Origin: Pseudomonas japonica
GTDB taxonomy: Bacteria > Pseudomonadota > Gammaproteobacteria > Pseudomonadales > Pseudomonadaceae
Reading direction: 5' to 3'
NCBI RefSeq assembly: GCF_900188455.1
Contig: NZ_FZOL01000002.1
Location: forward strand, 49,283 to 113,282
Length of the DNA stretch: 64,000 bases
Every line of letters starts with the position of its first letter. Within the stretch, counting starts at the first letter, position 1. This document shows positions 43,906 through 53,542 of this stretch, in pieces. The notes under the pieces were generated by a model. The model searched no databases, had not been told where the DNA came from, and saw only the letters and a list, made by a program, of their open reading frames with translations. Made by a program: the position numbers and the translations under genes.

Positions 43906-43922
43906 GGCCTGCTTTGCAGGCC
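43906..43922. repeat. Isolated mini-hairpin GGCCTGC-TTT-GCAGGCC
   Basis: The same 17-base sequence as at 38901-38917 and, inverted, at 35982-35998. Here it stands without a REP pair, four bases after the elaA stop and just before the end of the convergent winged-helix gene, where it can terminate from both sides. Confidence 0.65.
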
Positions 43923-43930
43923 CAAGGGAA

Positions 43931-44227
43931 TCATGGATACCCCAGCACTTCGCGAATCGTGCGCAGGTGCTGGATGATCCATTCCTTGTCGATCGCGCCC
44001 CAGTCGCGGATCCGGTAGTGCCCGGCGTGATTCCGCGCCCCCGCCTGCTGCTCGAACTCGCAGACGATATCCAGGTCCGCCAGCGCCGCGATGGTGTCCT
44101 GCGCGGTGCGCCGGGGCATGCCGGTGGCCGCCATCAGGGCCGGGACGCTGCTGGCGGTCTGGCTGTCGATCAGCCAGGCGACGTACAGACGACGGTAGAA
44201 ACTGCTCTTGGTCTTGCTCACTTCCAT
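43931..44227 (-). CDS. Small winged-helix DNA-binding protein
   Basis: The 98-residue protein has a helix-turn-helix pattern: WLIDSQTASSVPALMAATGM, then PRRTAQDTIAALADLDIVCEF as the recognition helix and wing. The start at 44227 has AAGGA nine bases upstream; an in-frame GTG at 44248 would overlap the metallopeptidase stop. It follows the YgjP-type gene closely, so they may be co-transcribed. Similar short winged-helix proteins in pseudomonads are uncharacterised. No ligand domain is present. Confidence 0.75.
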   Translation of the reverse strand: MEVSKTKSSFYRRLYVAWLIDSQTASSVPALMAATGMPRRTAQDTIAALADLDIVCEFEQQAGARNHAGHYRIRDWGAIDKEWIIQHLRTIREVLGYP

Positions 44228-44244
44228 GCAAAAGGTTCCTTGAC

Positions 44245-44745
44245 TCACTGATTGCCCGGCAGGTCGCGCCAGGTCAGATAGACACGCAGGTCGAATTCCA
44301 GTTGATGGTAGCCGGGCTGCATGTATTCGCAGAGCTGGTAGAAGGCCTTGTTGTGCTCGGCCTCCTTCAGATGCGCCAGCTCGTGCACCACGATCATCCG
44401 CAGAAACTCCGGTGCCGCCTCGCGAAACAGCGAGGCGATGCGGATTTCCTTCTTCGCCTTGAGCTTGCCGCCCTGTACCCGCGACACCGCGGTGTGCAGG
44501 CCGAGGGCGCGATGGGTCAGGTCGAGACGGTTGTCGAACAGCACCTTGTCCAGGTTCGGCGCATTGCGCAGGTGCTCCTGCTTGAGGCCCTGGGCATAGG
44601 TGTACAGCGCCTTGTCGCTCTGCACGTCATGCCGGCCCGGATAGCGCTTGTGCAGGTAGTCGCCCAGCTGACCACGGGCGATCAACTGGCGCACCTGGTC
44701 TTGCAGGGCGGGCGGATAGGCTTGCAGGTACTTGAGGACAGTCAT
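44245..44745 (-). CDS. YgjP-type M48-like metallopeptidase (DUF45)
   Basis: The 166-residue protein contains VHELAHLKEAEHNKAF with the zinc site HELAH at residues 121-125 and the third ligand probably His131, as in the YgjP/WLM family. The end (YHQLEFDLRVYLTW) is typical of the Pseudomonas members. It is predicted cytosolic, with no signal peptide. Relatives include the SprT- and WSS1-type proteases that act on DNA-bound proteins, but the role of YgjP is unknown. The start at 44745 gives a plausible N-terminus. The downstream winged-helix gene is 17 bases away. Confidence 0.85.
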   Translation of the reverse strand: MTVLKYLQAYPPALQDQVRQLIARGQLGDYLHKRYPGRHDVQSDKALYTYAQGLKQEHLRNAPNLDKVLFDNRLDLTHRALGLHTAVSRVQGGKLKAKKEIRIASLFREAAPEFLRMIVVHELAHLKEAEHNKAFYQLCEYMQPGYHQLEFDLRVYLTWRDLPGNQ

Positions 44746-44786
44746 GACTACGGTGGACGACAGGACGAAGGCCGCAGTGTACCGAA

Positions 44787-46907
44787 CTACATCGCCCGCC
44801 AGTCAAAAAACGCCGGAAAGCGCCCGGCCTCGATGGCCGTGATCGGTCGCGCCACGAGAAAGCCCTGCACGTACTGGCAGCCGTGCTCACGCAGCCACTC
44901 GGCCTGCTCCAGGGTTTCCACACCCTCGGCGATGACACTGATGTTGTACTGCTGGCACAGCTCGATGACGCAGCGCACCAGCGCCACATTGGCTTGCGAC
45001 TCCGGCAGCAGCGCCACCAGGTGACGGTCGAGCTTGAGGGTGTCGATGGGCAGGTCGCGCAGCAGGCGCAGGGAACAGTCGCCGGCACCGAAATCGTCCA
45101 GCGCCACGCGCACGCCCAGTTCGCGCAGCTTGTGCAACTGACGCAGGGCTGCGTCGAGGTTGTCGGTCAGCGAGGTTTCGGCGATTTCCACTTCCAGCTG
45201 GCTGGCCGACAACCCCGCGCTGACGATGACCTGGCCCAGTTCGTCGACCAGGTTGGGCATTGCGAACTGCACCTTGCTCAGACTGATGCCCAGGGTGATC
45301 TCGTCGGGGAAATGCCCACACCAGGCCCGCCGCTGCGCGGCGCCCTGGCTGTAGATCCAGCTGGCCAGACGGCTGATCAGCCGCGCCTCTTCCAGCAGTG
45401 GCAGGAACAGCCCCGGCGGCACGTCGCCAACACTCGGGTGACGCCAGCGCAGGAGCGCCTCGAAGCCGCGCAGGCGACCATCGGAGAAGGCCACCTGGGG
45501 CTGGAACACCAGAGTGAAATCCTGGTTGTCCACCGCGGCGCGCACACTGTCTTCCAGCATCAACCGGGAGCGCGCGCGGCCGTTGAGGTCTTCGTCGTAA
45601 TAGCGGTACTGCTGGCGCCCGGCCTGTTTGGCGGCGTACATCGCCGTGTCGGCGGCGCGCAGCAGGTTGTCGAGGTTGGCACCGCAGTCCGGGTAGATGG
45701 CGATGCCGATACTGACCCCGAGGATCACTTCCAGCCCGTCGATATGCTGACGGATCGACATGCGTTCGATGCACTTCTCGGCGAAGCGCGCGGCCTGCTC
45801 CGGGTAGTCGAGATCGTCGAGCAGCGCGGTGAACTCGTCGCCACCCATGCGCGCGAGAATGCCGTGGCCGCCCAGGCAGTCCTTCAACTGCTCGGCGACC
45901 CAGTGCAGCACCTGGTCGCCGGTCTCATGGCCGAGGGAGTCGTTGACCCGCTTGAAGCCGTCGAGGTCGAGGTACATCAGCGCGTGATGCTTGTCGGAAT
46001 GCTCGCTGCGCACCAGGGCGCTTTCCGCCGCCTGGTAGAAACCGCGGCGATTGAGCAGGCCGGTGAGCGGGTCGGTGACGGCCTGCTGTTCCAGTTGCTG
46101 GTGCAGGCTGCGCACCACCGACATGTCCAGCACCGTGACCACCATGGCCCGCTGCTCGCCGGGCAACGCCGCGCAGGACAACGCCACCGACAGCGCCTGG
46201 CCATTGCTGGTGCGCAACACCGCGTCGTGCAGGCGGTAGATGTCGCGTTCCAGATAAGCCTGGTAGAACGCCGACTCGCGCCATTGCGTGGCCGCCGGCG
46301 ACAGCACGAACTCCAGCAGGCTGGCGCCCTGCAACTGATCCACCGAGGCGGTGAGCAGGCGCGAGATGGCCGGGTTGGCGAAGCGGATAATGCCGTCCTC
46401 GGCCACCACGAGAATGCCTTCGGCGGCGTTTTCCAGAACCGAGGCGTTGAACGCGCGAGCCGCCTCCAGGTCGCGGGTCAGGCGCTGCAGGGCGCGGCGG
46501 TTGCGCTGCTGGTCGAGCAGGGCCTGCACCTTGGGCTTGAGAATCTGCGGATCGAAGGGTTTGAACAGATAATCCACCGCGCCGCTGGCATAGCCCTTGA
46601 GTACCGCGGCCTGGCTCTGTTCGTTGGCGGTGAGGAAGATGATCGGCGTCAGCCGGGTGCGCTGGCTGCCACGCATCAGGCGAGCGACTTCGAAGCCGTC
46701 CATCTCCGGCATCTGCACATCCAGCAGAACCAGATCGACTTCGTGTTCGAGCAAGGTGCTCAGGGCTTCGATACCCGAACTCGCGGTCAACACCTGCCAG
46801 TCCTGACGAGCCAACAGCGCCCGCATGCTGATCAGGTTCTCCGGGTAGTCATCAACCACCAGTAGCGTCGAGCCGCTCTCTTGTGTGGGGATTTGAGCGC
46901 ATTCCAT
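44787..46907 (-). CDS. REC-PAS-GGDEF-EAL cyclic-di-GMP signalling protein
   Basis: The 706-residue protein has four domains. Residues ~14-135: response-regulator receiver with phospho-acceptor Asp63 (LLDVQMPEMDG). About 150-265: PAS (LENAAEGILVVAEDGIIRFANPA). About 275-435: GGDEF diguanylate cyclase with an intact GGDEF at 355-359, but no RxxD inhibitory site (the position reads GGHG). About 450-700: EAL phosphodiesterase with Glu483 (FEALLRW), EIAET, DD at 604-605 and AEGVET at 660. The metal-binding Asn of the VNLS motif is replaced by Ser542 (ISLS). No cognate histidine kinase is adjacent. Cyclase output is likely; phosphodiesterase activity is doubtful. Confidence 0.93.
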   Translation of the reverse strand: MECAQIPTQESGSTLLVVDDYPENLISMRALLARQDWQVLTASSGIEALSTLLEHEVDLVLLDVQMPEMDGFEVARLMRGSQRTRLTPIIFLTANEQSQAAVLKGYASGAVDYLFKPFDPQILKPKVQALLDQQRNRRALQRLTRDLEAARAFNASVLENAAEGILVVAEDGIIRFANPAISRLLTASVDQLQGASLLEFVLSPAATQWRESAFYQAYLERDIYRLHDAVLRTSNGQALSVALSCAALPGEQRAMVVTVLDMSVVRSLHQQLEQQAVTDPLTGLLNRRGFYQAAESALVRSEHSDKHHALMYLDLDGFKRVNDSLGHETGDQVLHWVAEQLKDCLGGHGILARMGGDEFTALLDDLDYPEQAARFAEKCIERMSIRQHIDGLEVILGVSIGIAIYPDCGANLDNLLRAADTAMYAAKQAGRQQYRYYDEDLNGRARSRLMLEDSVRAAVDNQDFTLVFQPQVAFSDGRLRGFEALLRWRHPSVGDVPPGLFLPLLEEARLISRLASWIYSQGAAQRRAWCGHFPDEITLGISLSKVQFAMPNLVDELGQVIVSAGLSASQLEVEIAETSLTDNLDAALRQLHKLRELGVRVALDDFGAGDCSLRLLRDLPIDTLKLDRHLVALLPESQANVALVRCVIELCQQYNISVIAEGVETLEQAEWLREHGCQYVQGFLVARPITAIEAGRFPAFFDWRAM

Positions 46908-47080
46908 GCTGCTTCTCTTGTGGCAACCACGTCAGTCTTCAGATTGAAATTCTGCCGGGTTTCACTCTAGACCCGAGTGTTACAAATCTAAAGCTGGCAC
47001 AAGGCCAATATACCGTTCGCCGACTAACGGTCTAATCCGGAAGTGATGGCGAATGCCCCGTCGTCCGTGGCCCGGGCAAA

Positions 47081-47109
47081 AAAAAGGACCGCATCGCGGT
47101 CCCTTTTTC
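47081..47109. terminator. Bidirectional terminator downstream of fba
   Basis: GGACCGC 47086-47092 and GCGGTCC 47096-47102 form a 7-bp stem with a 3-nt loop, flanked by A-run on one side and T-run on the other, so U-tracts exist in both directions. It ends the fba transcript and insulates the GGDEF-EAL gene. Confidence 0.88.
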
Positions 47110-47126
47110 GTCGCACAAACCTGAAC

Positions 47127-48191
47127 TCAGTTGACCTTGGCGGCCAGCTCGCCCTTGGCGTAGCGCAGGTACATCTCGTCCAGCGACACCGGCTTGATCT
47201 TCGAAGCGTTACCGGCAGTGCCGAAGGCTTCGTAGCGAGCGATGCAGATGTCACGCATGGCTTCGACGGTCTTGGCGAAGTATTTGCGAGGGTCGAACTC
47301 GGACTTGTTCTGCTCCAGGAAGCGACGGATCGCACCGGTGGAGGCCAGACGCAGGTCGGTGTCGATGTTGACCTTGCGCACGCCGTGCTTGATGCCTTCG
47401 ACGATTTCTTCGACCGGTACGCCGTAGGTCTCTTTGATGTCGCCGCCGAACTCGTTGATGATCGCCAGCCAGTCCTGCGGAACCGAGGACGAACCGTGCA
47501 TCACCAGGTGGGTGTTCGGAATGCGCTGGTGGATCGCCTTGATGCGGTCGATCGCCAGGATGTCGCCGGTAGGCGGCTTGGTGAACTTGTAGGCGCCGTG
47601 GCTGGTGCCAATGGCGATGGCCAGGGCGTCGACCTGGGTGCGCTTGACGAAGTCCGCGGCCTCTTCAGGGTCGGTCAGCATCTGGCTGTGATCGAGGATG
47701 CCTTCGGCGCCGACGCCGTCTTCTTCACCGGCCTGACCGGTTTCCAGGCTGCCCAGGCAACCCAGTTCGCCTTCCACGGACACGCCGCAGGCGTGGGCGA
47801 ATGCCACGGTCTGCTGGGTCACGCGGACGTTGTATTCGTAGTCGGACGGGGTCTTGCCGTCTTCACGCAGCGAGCCGTCCATCATCACCGAGCTGAAGCC
47901 CAGCTGGATCGAGCGCTGGCAGACGTCAGGGCTGGTGCCGTGGTCCTGGTGCATGCACACCGGGATGTGCGGGAACTCTTCGATGGCGGCCAGGATCAGG
48001 TGGCGCAGGAATGGTGCGCCAGCGTATTTGCGGGCACCGGCGGAAGCCTGGACGATCACCGGGGAGTCGGTCTTGTCGGCCGCTTCCATGATGGCGCGCA
48101 TCTGCTCGAGGTTGTTGACGTTGAAAGCCGGAACGCCGTAACCGAATTCGGCGGCGTGGTCCAGCATCTGGCGCATGCTAATGAGTGCCAT
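47127..48191 (-). CDS. fba: Fructose-bisphosphate aldolase, class II
   Basis: The 354-residue zinc enzyme interconverts fructose 1,6-bisphosphate with dihydroxyacetone phosphate and glyceraldehyde 3-phosphate. Zinc and substrate residues are visible in [25 protein letters not shown] and NIDTDLR. The long insert and length fit the class IIB (CbbA/FbaA type) used in gluconeogenesis by Pseudomonas. The ATG at 48191 is the family start. It is the last gene of tkt-epd-pgk-lipoproteins-fba and is followed by a strong terminator. Confidence 0.97.
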   Translation of the reverse strand: MALISMRQMLDHAAEFGYGVPAFNVNNLEQMRAIMEAADKTDSPVIVQASAGARKYAGAPFLRHLILAAIEEFPHIPVCMHQDHGTSPDVCQRSIQLGFSSVMMDGSLREDGKTPSDYEYNVRVTQQTVAFAHACGVSVEGELGCLGSLETGQAGEEDGVGAEGILDHSQMLTDPEEAADFVKRTQVDALAIAIGTSHGAYKFTKPPTGDILAIDRIKAIHQRIPNTHLVMHGSSSVPQDWLAIINEFGGDIKETYGVPVEEIVEGIKHGVRKVNIDTDLRLASTGAIRRFLEQNKSEFDPRKYFAKTVEAMRDICIARYEAFGTAGNASKIKPVSLDEMYLRYAKGELAAKVN

Positions 48192-48296
48192 TGTGTATCT
48201 CTCTCCCGACAAGCGTCGTTATTTCATGCAAGCCTGCCGCAACGGCGGTTTGCTGTTCAAATTGTGTGGGCCGACGGATCTTGCCGGCCCGGCCAG

Positions 48297-48614
48297 TCAC
48301 GGTGCCTTGCAGCCCCGCCCTATCAGATCGTTGGTCGCCACCCAGTACACCAGGCCCTCATCGCCCCGGGTGTGCAGGGCCAGCACGCCATCGCTGTACA
48401 ACGCTCCGGACCCCGAAGGTTCGGGCTTGAGCCGGTAGACCTGGTCGCCGCCACCAAGGCGCACGTCCATGTCATTGCCGACCTGGCGCCAGAGCACCTG
48501 TGCCTTGCTCTCGCAGAGCCAGGTGGTCCATGTGTCGGCCACCGGAGGCTCGGACTTGAAGCCTGCGCATCCCGCGAGTACCGCCATGGCCATCACGGCC
48601 AGAACGCCTTTCAT
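48297..48614 (-). CDS. MliC-like lipoprotein (c-type lysozyme inhibitor family)
   Basis: The 105-residue protein has a lipoprotein signal with lipobox LAGC (Cys16). The mature part, TWTTWLCESKAQVLWRQVG and later GVLALHTRGDEGLVYW, looks like the small beta-barrel of MliC/PliC inhibitors of c-type lysozyme, with a Cys near the start and a second near the end (GRGCKAP) available for a disulfide. Function is inferred from the fold pattern. It lies between the 72-residue lipoprotein gene and fba on the same strand. The ATG at 48614 gives the signal peptide; GGAAAGGAA precedes it. Confidence 0.72.
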   Translation of the reverse strand: MKGVLAVMAMAVLAGCAGFKSEPPVADTWTTWLCESKAQVLWRQVGNDMDVRLGGGDQVYRLKPEPSGSGALYSDGVLALHTRGDEGLVYWVATNDLIGRGCKAP

Positions 48615-48664
48615 TCCTTTCCTCCAGCAGACCACAAAGCCGGCGACAGGTTGTCGCGAGCCGA

Positions 48665-48883
48665 TCAAGGGCATCCCTTGGCTCGGCGCTGATGTTCGTC
48701 GTCGTACTTTTCCAGGCCATCCGGGCCGAGGCGCTTGTTGATCACCGGAGCGGTCTCGGCCTGCCATTCGGACTGGTAGCAGCCGCCCTTCTCGGCGGCG
48801 GGGCTGTCGGGAGCGACGTCCGACGTACTGGAGCAGGCGCCCAGCGCGACGGTGACGAGCATCAATGACAGTCGCTTGATCAT
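48665..48883 (-). CDS. Small lipoprotein of unknown function
   Basis: The 72-residue product has a basic N-terminus (MIKRLS), a hydrophobic stretch and lipobox LGAC (Cys17), so it is a predicted lipoprotein. The mature ~55 residues are polar with two further Cys (GGCYQSEW and the penultimate residue), which could form a disulfide. Residues around TAPVINKRLGPDGLEKYDDEH may be helical. GGGAGCGA precedes the ATG at 48883. It sits between pgk and the MliC-like gene. I do not recognise a family. Confidence 0.68.
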   Translation of the reverse strand: MIKRLSLMLVTVALGACSSTSDVAPDSPAAEKGGCYQSEWQAETAPVINKRLGPDGLEKYDDEHQRRAKGCP

Positions 48884-48915
48884 CGCTTCGCTCCCTTTCC
48901 CGGTGGCCGGACGAC

Positions 48916-50079
48916 TCAGGCCTTGGCCCGCTGTTCCAGCACTTCGACCGCCGGCAGGACCTTGCCTTCGACGAATTCGAGGAACGCGCCGCCACCGGTA
49001 GAAATGTAGGAGATATCGGAAGCCACGCCATATTTGTCGATGGCCGCCAGGGTGTCGCCACCACCGGCGATGGAGAACGCGGCGCTGTCGGCGATGGCCT
49101 TGGCCAGGGTCCGGGTGCCGTTGCCGAACTGGTCGAACTCGAACACGCCGACCGGACCGTTCCACAGAATGGTCTGCGACGACTTCAGCAGCTCGGCGAA
49201 CTGCTCGGCGGTTTTCGGGCCGATGTCGAGGATCATGTCGTCGTCGGCCACGTCGGCGACCGCCTTGACGGTGGCCTCGGCGTCTTCGGCGAAGGCCTTG
49301 GCCACCACCACGTCAACCGGCAGCGGTACGTTGACCTTGGCCGCGATGGCCTTGGCGGTCTCGACCAGGTCGGCTTCGTACAGCGACTTGCCGACCTTGT
49401 GGCCAGCAGCGGCGAGGAAGGTGTTGGCGATGCCGCCACCGACGATCAGCAGGTCGCAGATCTGGCTCAGGCTGTTCAGCACGTCCAGTTTGGTGGAGAC
49501 CTTGGAGCCGGCGACGATGGCGGCCATCGGCTTGGCCGGGGCCTTCAGGGCCTTGCCCAGGGCGTCCAGCTCGGCGGCCAGCAGCGGACCGGCCGCGGCG
49601 ACCTTGGCGAACTTGGCGACACCGTGGGTCGAGCCCTCCGCGCGGTGCGCGGTGCCGAAAGCGTCCATGACGAACACGTCGCACAGGGCGGCGTATTTCT
49701 GCGCCAGCTCGTCGGCGTTCTTCTTCTCGCCCTTGTTGAAGCGCACGTTCTCGAACAGAACGATGTCGCCAGCCTGCACCTCGACGCCGTCCAGGTAGTC
49801 GGCGACCAGCGGCACTTCACGACCGAGGGCCTTGCTCAGGTAGTCGGCGACCGGCTTGAGGCTGTTCTCGGCGGAGAATTCACCTTCGGTCGGACGACCC
49901 AGGTGCGAGCAGACCATCACCGCCGCGCCCTTCTCCAGGGCCAGCTTGATGGTCGGCAGCGAAGCGAGGATGCGCGCGTCGCTGGCAACCACACCGTCCT
50001 TCACGGGGACGTTGAGGTCTTCGCGAATCAGTACGCGCTTACCTTGCAGGTCGAGGTCGGTCATCTTCAAAACGGTCAT
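48916..50079 (-). CDS. pgk: Phosphoglycerate kinase
   Basis: The 387-residue enzyme transfers phosphate between 1,3-bisphosphoglycerate and [18 protein letters not shown] is the N-terminal signature, [11 protein letters not shown] binds substrate, [13 protein letters not shown] and the C-terminal [12 protein letters not shown] and [14 protein letters not shown] bind nucleotide. Length matches E. coli Pgk (387). It starts 12 bases after epd ends, so the two are co-transcribed. Confidence 0.98.
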   Translation of the reverse strand: MTVLKMTDLDLQGKRVLIREDLNVPVKDGVVASDARILASLPTIKLALEKGAAVMVCSHLGRPTEGEFSAENSLKPVADYLSKALGREVPLVADYLDGVEVQAGDIVLFENVRFNKGEKKNADELAQKYAALCDVFVMDAFGTAHRAEGSTHGVAKFAKVAAAGPLLAAELDALGKALKAPAKPMAAIVAGSKVSTKLDVLNSLSQICDLLIVGGGIANTFLAAAGHKVGKSLYEADLVETAKAIAAKVNVPLPVDVVVAKAFAEDAEATVKAVADVADDDMILDIGPKTAEQFAELLKSSQTILWNGPVGVFEFDQFGNGTRTLAKAIADSAAFSIAGGGDTLAAIDKYGVASDISYISTGGGAFLEFVEGKVLPAVEVLEQRAKA

Positions 50080-50091
50080 GAATGCAGTCCT

Positions 50092-51159
50092 TCAGGGCTG
50101 TTTGCTGGTGGTGCGGTTGGTGTCCACGACGCGCAGAAAGTGATCGGCGACGTCGAGCATACGGTTGGCGAACCCCCATTCGTTGTCGAACCAGGCCAGC
50201 AGGTTCACCAGGCGGGGGCCGGAAACACGGGTCTGGCTGGCATCGACGATGGCCGAATGCGGGTCATGGTTGAAATCGCAACTGGCATGGGGCAACTCGG
50301 TATACGCCAGCAGTCCCTGCAGCGGGCCGCGTTCGGCGGCCTCGCGCAGCACCCGGTTGACCTCGGCCGCCGTGGTGTCGCGGCGGGTCTGCAGGGTGAT
50401 GTCCAGGCACGACACGTTGACCGTCGGCACCCGCACGGCTTTGGCCTGGATTCGCCCGACAAGTTCCGGAAGCAGGCGCTCGATACCCCGGGCAAGACCG
50501 GTGGATACCGGAATCACCGACTGGAATGCCGAACGGGTGCGGCGCAGGTCCTCATGGTGATAGGCATCGATCACCGGCTGGTCGTTCATCGCCGAGTGGA
50601 TGGTGGTGATCGACACGTAGTCGATACCGAATGCCTGGTCCAGCACGCGCAGCAGCGGCACGCCGCAGTTGGTGGTGCAGGAGGCGTTGGAGACCAGGGT
50701 CTCGGCGCCGCTCAGGCAGTCCTGGTTGATGCCGTAGACCACCGTGGCGTCGACATCCGCCTCGCTGGCCATGGGTTGCGAGAACAGCACCCGCGGCGCG
50801 CCGGCGTCGAGAAAACGCTGGCCGTCGGCACGGGTGTTGTAGGCCCCGGAGCATTCCAGCACCAGGTCGACGTCCAGCGCCGCCCAGTCGATGCCCTCGG
50901 GCGTGGCGCTGCGCAGAACCTTCACGCAGTCGCCGTTGATATGCAGACAGTCGCCATCGACCTTCACCTCGCCGGGGAAACGCCCGTGGGTGGAGTCGAA
51001 GCGTGTCAGGTATTCGAGGCTGGCCTGGTCGGCCAGATCGTTCAGCGCGACGATCTCGAAGCCCGCCTTCTCCCCGCGCTCGACCAGTGCGCGCAGGACA
51101 CAACGACCGATACGGCCGTAACCATTGAGTGCAACTCTGTAGGGACGCGGTTGGGGCAT
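50092..51159 (-). CDS. epd: Erythrose-4-phosphate dehydrogenase (GAPDH family)
   Basis: The 355-residue protein is a GAPDH-like dehydrogenase with the NAD fold RVALNGYGRIGRCVLRA, the catalytic Cys in SNASCTTNCG and His in SITTIHSAMNDQ. Epd oxidises erythrose 4-phosphate toward pyridoxal 5'-phosphate synthesis, though it may also act as a gluconeogenic GAPDH. The tkt-epd-pgk order, as in enterobacteria and PAO1, supports Epd over Gap. The ATG at 51159 was chosen to match the family; an upstream in-frame start at 51213 lies at the edge of the REP hairpin. Confidence 0.92.
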   Translation of the reverse strand: MPQPRPYRVALNGYGRIGRCVLRALVERGEKAGFEIVALNDLADQASLEYLTRFDSTHGRFPGEVKVDGDCLHINGDCVKVLRSATPEGIDWAALDVDLVLECSGAYNTRADGQRFLDAGAPRVLFSQPMASEADVDATVVYGINQDCLSGAETLVSNASCTTNCGVPLLRVLDQAFGIDYVSITTIHSAMNDQPVIDAYHHEDLRRTRSAFQSVIPVSTGLARGIERLLPELVGRIQAKAVRVPTVNVSCLDITLQTRRDTTAAEVNRVLREAAERGPLQGLLAYTELPHASCDFNHDPHSAIVDASQTRVSGPRLVNLLAWFDNEWGFANRMLDVADHFLRVVDTNRTTSKQP

Positions 51160-51212
51160 GTGGGACTCACGGACAGATCTATCGGTACAACCTGCGGGAT
51201 TCAGGGATTCCA

Positions 51213-51256
51213 ATCGCGGGCAAGCCCGCTCCTACAGGAGCGGGCTTGCCCGCGAT
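51213..51256. repeat. REP hairpin, perfect 20-bp arms, between tkt and epd
   Basis: Arms 51213-51232 and 51237-51256 are fully complementary with a 4-base loop (TACA). Core ATCGCGGGCAAGCCCGCTCC. It is inside the tkt-epd intergenic gap, so it may set different mRNA levels along the operon. Confidence 0.8.
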
Positions 51257-51286
51257 CAGGGGCGACACCGCCCGCAGCTCGTTACA

Positions 51287-53284
51287 TCAGTCTTCCAGCA
51301 GTTCTTCGGCAGTGCCCAGGATGTTCTCCAGGGTGAAACCGAATTCCTCGAACAAGGCGCCGGCCGGGGCCGACTCACCGTAGGTGGTCATGCCGATGAT
51401 GCGACCTTCCAGACCGACGTACTTGTACCAGAAGTCGGCATGGGCGGCCTCGATGGCGATGCGCGCACCCACCTGCAGCGGCAGTACCGACTGCTTGTAG
51501 GCAGCGTCCTGGCTATCGAACACGCTGGTGCTCGGCATCGATACGACGCGAACCTTGCGGCCCTGCTCGCTCAGCTTGTCGAACGCCTGAACGGCCAGGC
51601 CCACTTCGGAACCGGTGGCGATCAGGATCAGCTCAGGCTCGCCGGCGCAGTCCTTCAGGACATAGCCACCACGGGCGATATCGGCGATCTGCTGGGCGTC
51701 GCGGTCCTGATGCTGCAGGTTCTGGCGCGAGAAGATCAGCGCCGAAGGGCCGTCCTTGCGCTCCAGGGCGGACTTCCAGGACACCGCCGATTCAACGGCG
51801 TCGGCCGGACGCCAGGTGTCCAGGTTCGGCGTGCTGCGCAGGCTGCTCAGTTGCTCGATCGGCTGGTGCGTCGGGCCGTCTTCGCCCAGACCGATGGAGT
51901 CGTGGGTGTAGACGTGGATCACGCGCTGTTTCATCAGGGCGGACATGCGCACCGCGTTGCGGGCGTATTCCATGAACATCAGGAAGGTCGCGCCGTAAGG
52001 CACCAGGCCGCCGTGCAGGGCAACGCCGTTCATGATCGCGGTCATGCCGAACTCGCGCACGCCGTAGAACATGTAGTTGCCGTTGGCATCCTCGGCGCTG
52101 ACGCCCTTGCAGCCTTTCCACAGGGTCAGGTTGGAACCGGCCAGGTCGGCGGAACCGCCCAGCAGCTCAGGCAGCAGCGGGCCGAAGGCGTTCAGGGTGT
52201 TCTGGCTGGCCTTGCGGCTGGCGATGGTTTCGCCCTTGGCCGCGACTTCCTGGATGTAGCCGGCGGCCTTCTCGGCGAAGTCGGCCGGCAGCTCGCCATT
52301 CAGACGACGCTTGAGCTCGCTGGCCAGCTCGGGGAAGGCGGCGGCGTAGGCGTCGAAACGCTGGTTCCACTCGGCTTCGACCTTGGCACCGGCTTCGCGG
52401 GCGTTCCACTCGGCGTAGATGTCGGCGGGGATTTCGAACGGACCGTGGTTCCAGTTCAGTTCCTGGCGGGCCAGGGCGATTTCGTCGTTGCCCAGCGGTG
52501 CGCCGTGGCAGTCTTCCTTGCCCTGCTTGTTCGGCGAACCGAAGCCGATGATGGTCTTGCAGCAGATCAGGGTCGGCTGCGCGCTCTTGCGCGCGGTCTC
52601 GATGGCGGTCTTGATCTCGTCGGCATCGTGGCCGTTGACGTTGCGGATCACCTGCCAGTTGTAGGCTTCGAAACGCTTCGGCGTGTCGTCGGTGAACCAG
52701 CCTTCGACTTCGCCGTCGATGGAGATGCCGTTGTCGTCGTAGAAGGCGATCAGCTTGCCCAGGCCCAGGGTGCCGGCCAGGGAAGCGACTTCGTGGGAAA
52801 TGCCTTCCATCATGCAGCCGTCGCCGAGGAACACGTAGGTGTTGTGGTCGACGATGGCGTGGCCTTCACGGTTGAACTGGGCGCCCAGCACCTTCTCGGC
52901 GATGGCGAAGCCCACGGCGTTGGCCAGGCCCTGGCCGAGCGGGCCGGTGGTGGTCTCGACGCCCGGGGTGTAGCCGTATTCCGGGTGACCCGGGGTGCGG
53001 CTGTGCAGCTGACGGAAGCTCTTCAGGTCGTCGATCGACAGGTCGTAGCCGGTCAGGTGCAGCAACGAATAGATCAGCATCGAGCCGTGGCCGTTCGACA
53101 GGACGAAACGGTCACGATCGGCGAAGGCCGGGTTGCTCGGGTTGTGCTTCAGAAAATCACGCCACAGAACCTCGGCGATATCCGCCATGCCCATCGGGGC
53201 ACCGGGATGGCCGCTGTTGGCTTTCTGCACGGCATCCATGCTGAGGGCACGAATGGCGTTGGCACGCTCACGACGGCTGGGCAT
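51287..53284 (-). CDS. tkt: Transketolase
   Basis: The 665-residue thiamine-diphosphate enzyme transfers two-carbon units in the pentose phosphate pathway and makes erythrose 4-phosphate, substrate of the next gene's product. [18 protein letters not shown] and [12 protein letters not shown] (ThDP/metal motif), [19 protein letters not shown] and the C-terminal [12 protein letters not shown] are typical. The ATG at 53284 is behind AGGAGACAAGCG. Length matches E. coli TktA (663). The first gene of the central-carbon operon; its upstream region is shared with the divergent ArsR-methyltransferase gene. Confidence 0.97.
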   Translation of the reverse strand: MPSRRERANAIRALSMDAVQKANSGHPGAPMGMADIAEVLWRDFLKHNPSNPAFADRDRFVLSNGHGSMLIYSLLHLTGYDLSIDDLKSFRQLHSRTPGHPEYGYTPGVETTTGPLGQGLANAVGFAIAEKVLGAQFNREGHAIVDHNTYVFLGDGCMMEGISHEVASLAGTLGLGKLIAFYDDNGISIDGEVEGWFTDDTPKRFEAYNWQVIRNVNGHDADEIKTAIETARKSAQPTLICCKTIIGFGSPNKQGKEDCHGAPLGNDEIALARQELNWNHGPFEIPADIYAEWNAREAGAKVEAEWNQRFDAYAAAFPELASELKRRLNGELPADFAEKAAGYIQEVAAKGETIASRKASQNTLNAFGPLLPELLGGSADLAGSNLTLWKGCKGVSAEDANGNYMFYGVREFGMTAIMNGVALHGGLVPYGATFLMFMEYARNAVRMSALMKQRVIHVYTHDSIGLGEDGPTHQPIEQLSSLRSTPNLDTWRPADAVESAVSWKSALERKDGPSALIFSRQNLQHQDRDAQQIADIARGGYVLKDCAGEPELILIATGSEVGLAVQAFDKLSEQGRKVRVVSMPSTSVFDSQDAAYKQSVLPLQVGARIAIEAAHADFWYKYVGLEGRIIGMTTYGESAPAGALFEEFGFTLENILGTAEELLED

Positions 53285-53478
53285 CGCTTGTCTCCTGGAA
53301 ACTGAAAAGGAAGTGACGGAAAAAAGGCGGCCATTTTCGCCCAGGCACACCTTCCGGGGCAATCACGGATGGTCGAACTGGAGCGATTTTCCTGCGATTG
53401 CAGGGCCATTGCGCGGTTTGACCGACGAAACAGCCGAAAAAGCCTGGCTCCCCAGCAGTTTTAGCTCCGCCCATCGCG

Positions 53479-53502
53479 CAATATCAAAACTTTTTGATAT
53501 TG
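53479..53502. promoter_or_regulatory. 24-bp perfect palindrome, probable SahR-type operator
   Basis: CAATATCAAAA at 53479-53489 and TTTTGATATTG at 53492-53502 are perfect inverted arms with a 2-base spacer. It lies just upstream of the promoter candidate of the ArsR-methyltransferase-metK unit. ArsR-family dimers bind such AT-rich palindromes, and the SahR regulators of methionine/SAM genes are reported to use similar ATATCAA...TTGATAT sites (from memory). Confidence 0.75.
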
Positions 53503-53505
53503 GTC

Positions 53506-53534
53506 TTGCGACGCCGGTTGGCCCTGACTAGACT
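53506..53534 (+). promoter_or_regulatory. Candidate promoter of the ArsR-methyltransferase/metK unit
   Basis: TTGCGA (53506-53511) and TAGACT (53529-53534) are 17 bases apart. The expected transcription start (~53541) is only about two bases before the ATG at 53543, which has no ribosome site, so the mRNA may be leaderless. Confidence 0.45.
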
Positions 53535-53542
53535 GCCGGCCC

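Noticed and set aside
51158..53305. Long plus-strand open frame opposite tkt and the epd gap
   Set aside because: It is the mirror of transketolase codons, runs through the REP hairpin, and has no recognisable domain or ribosome site.
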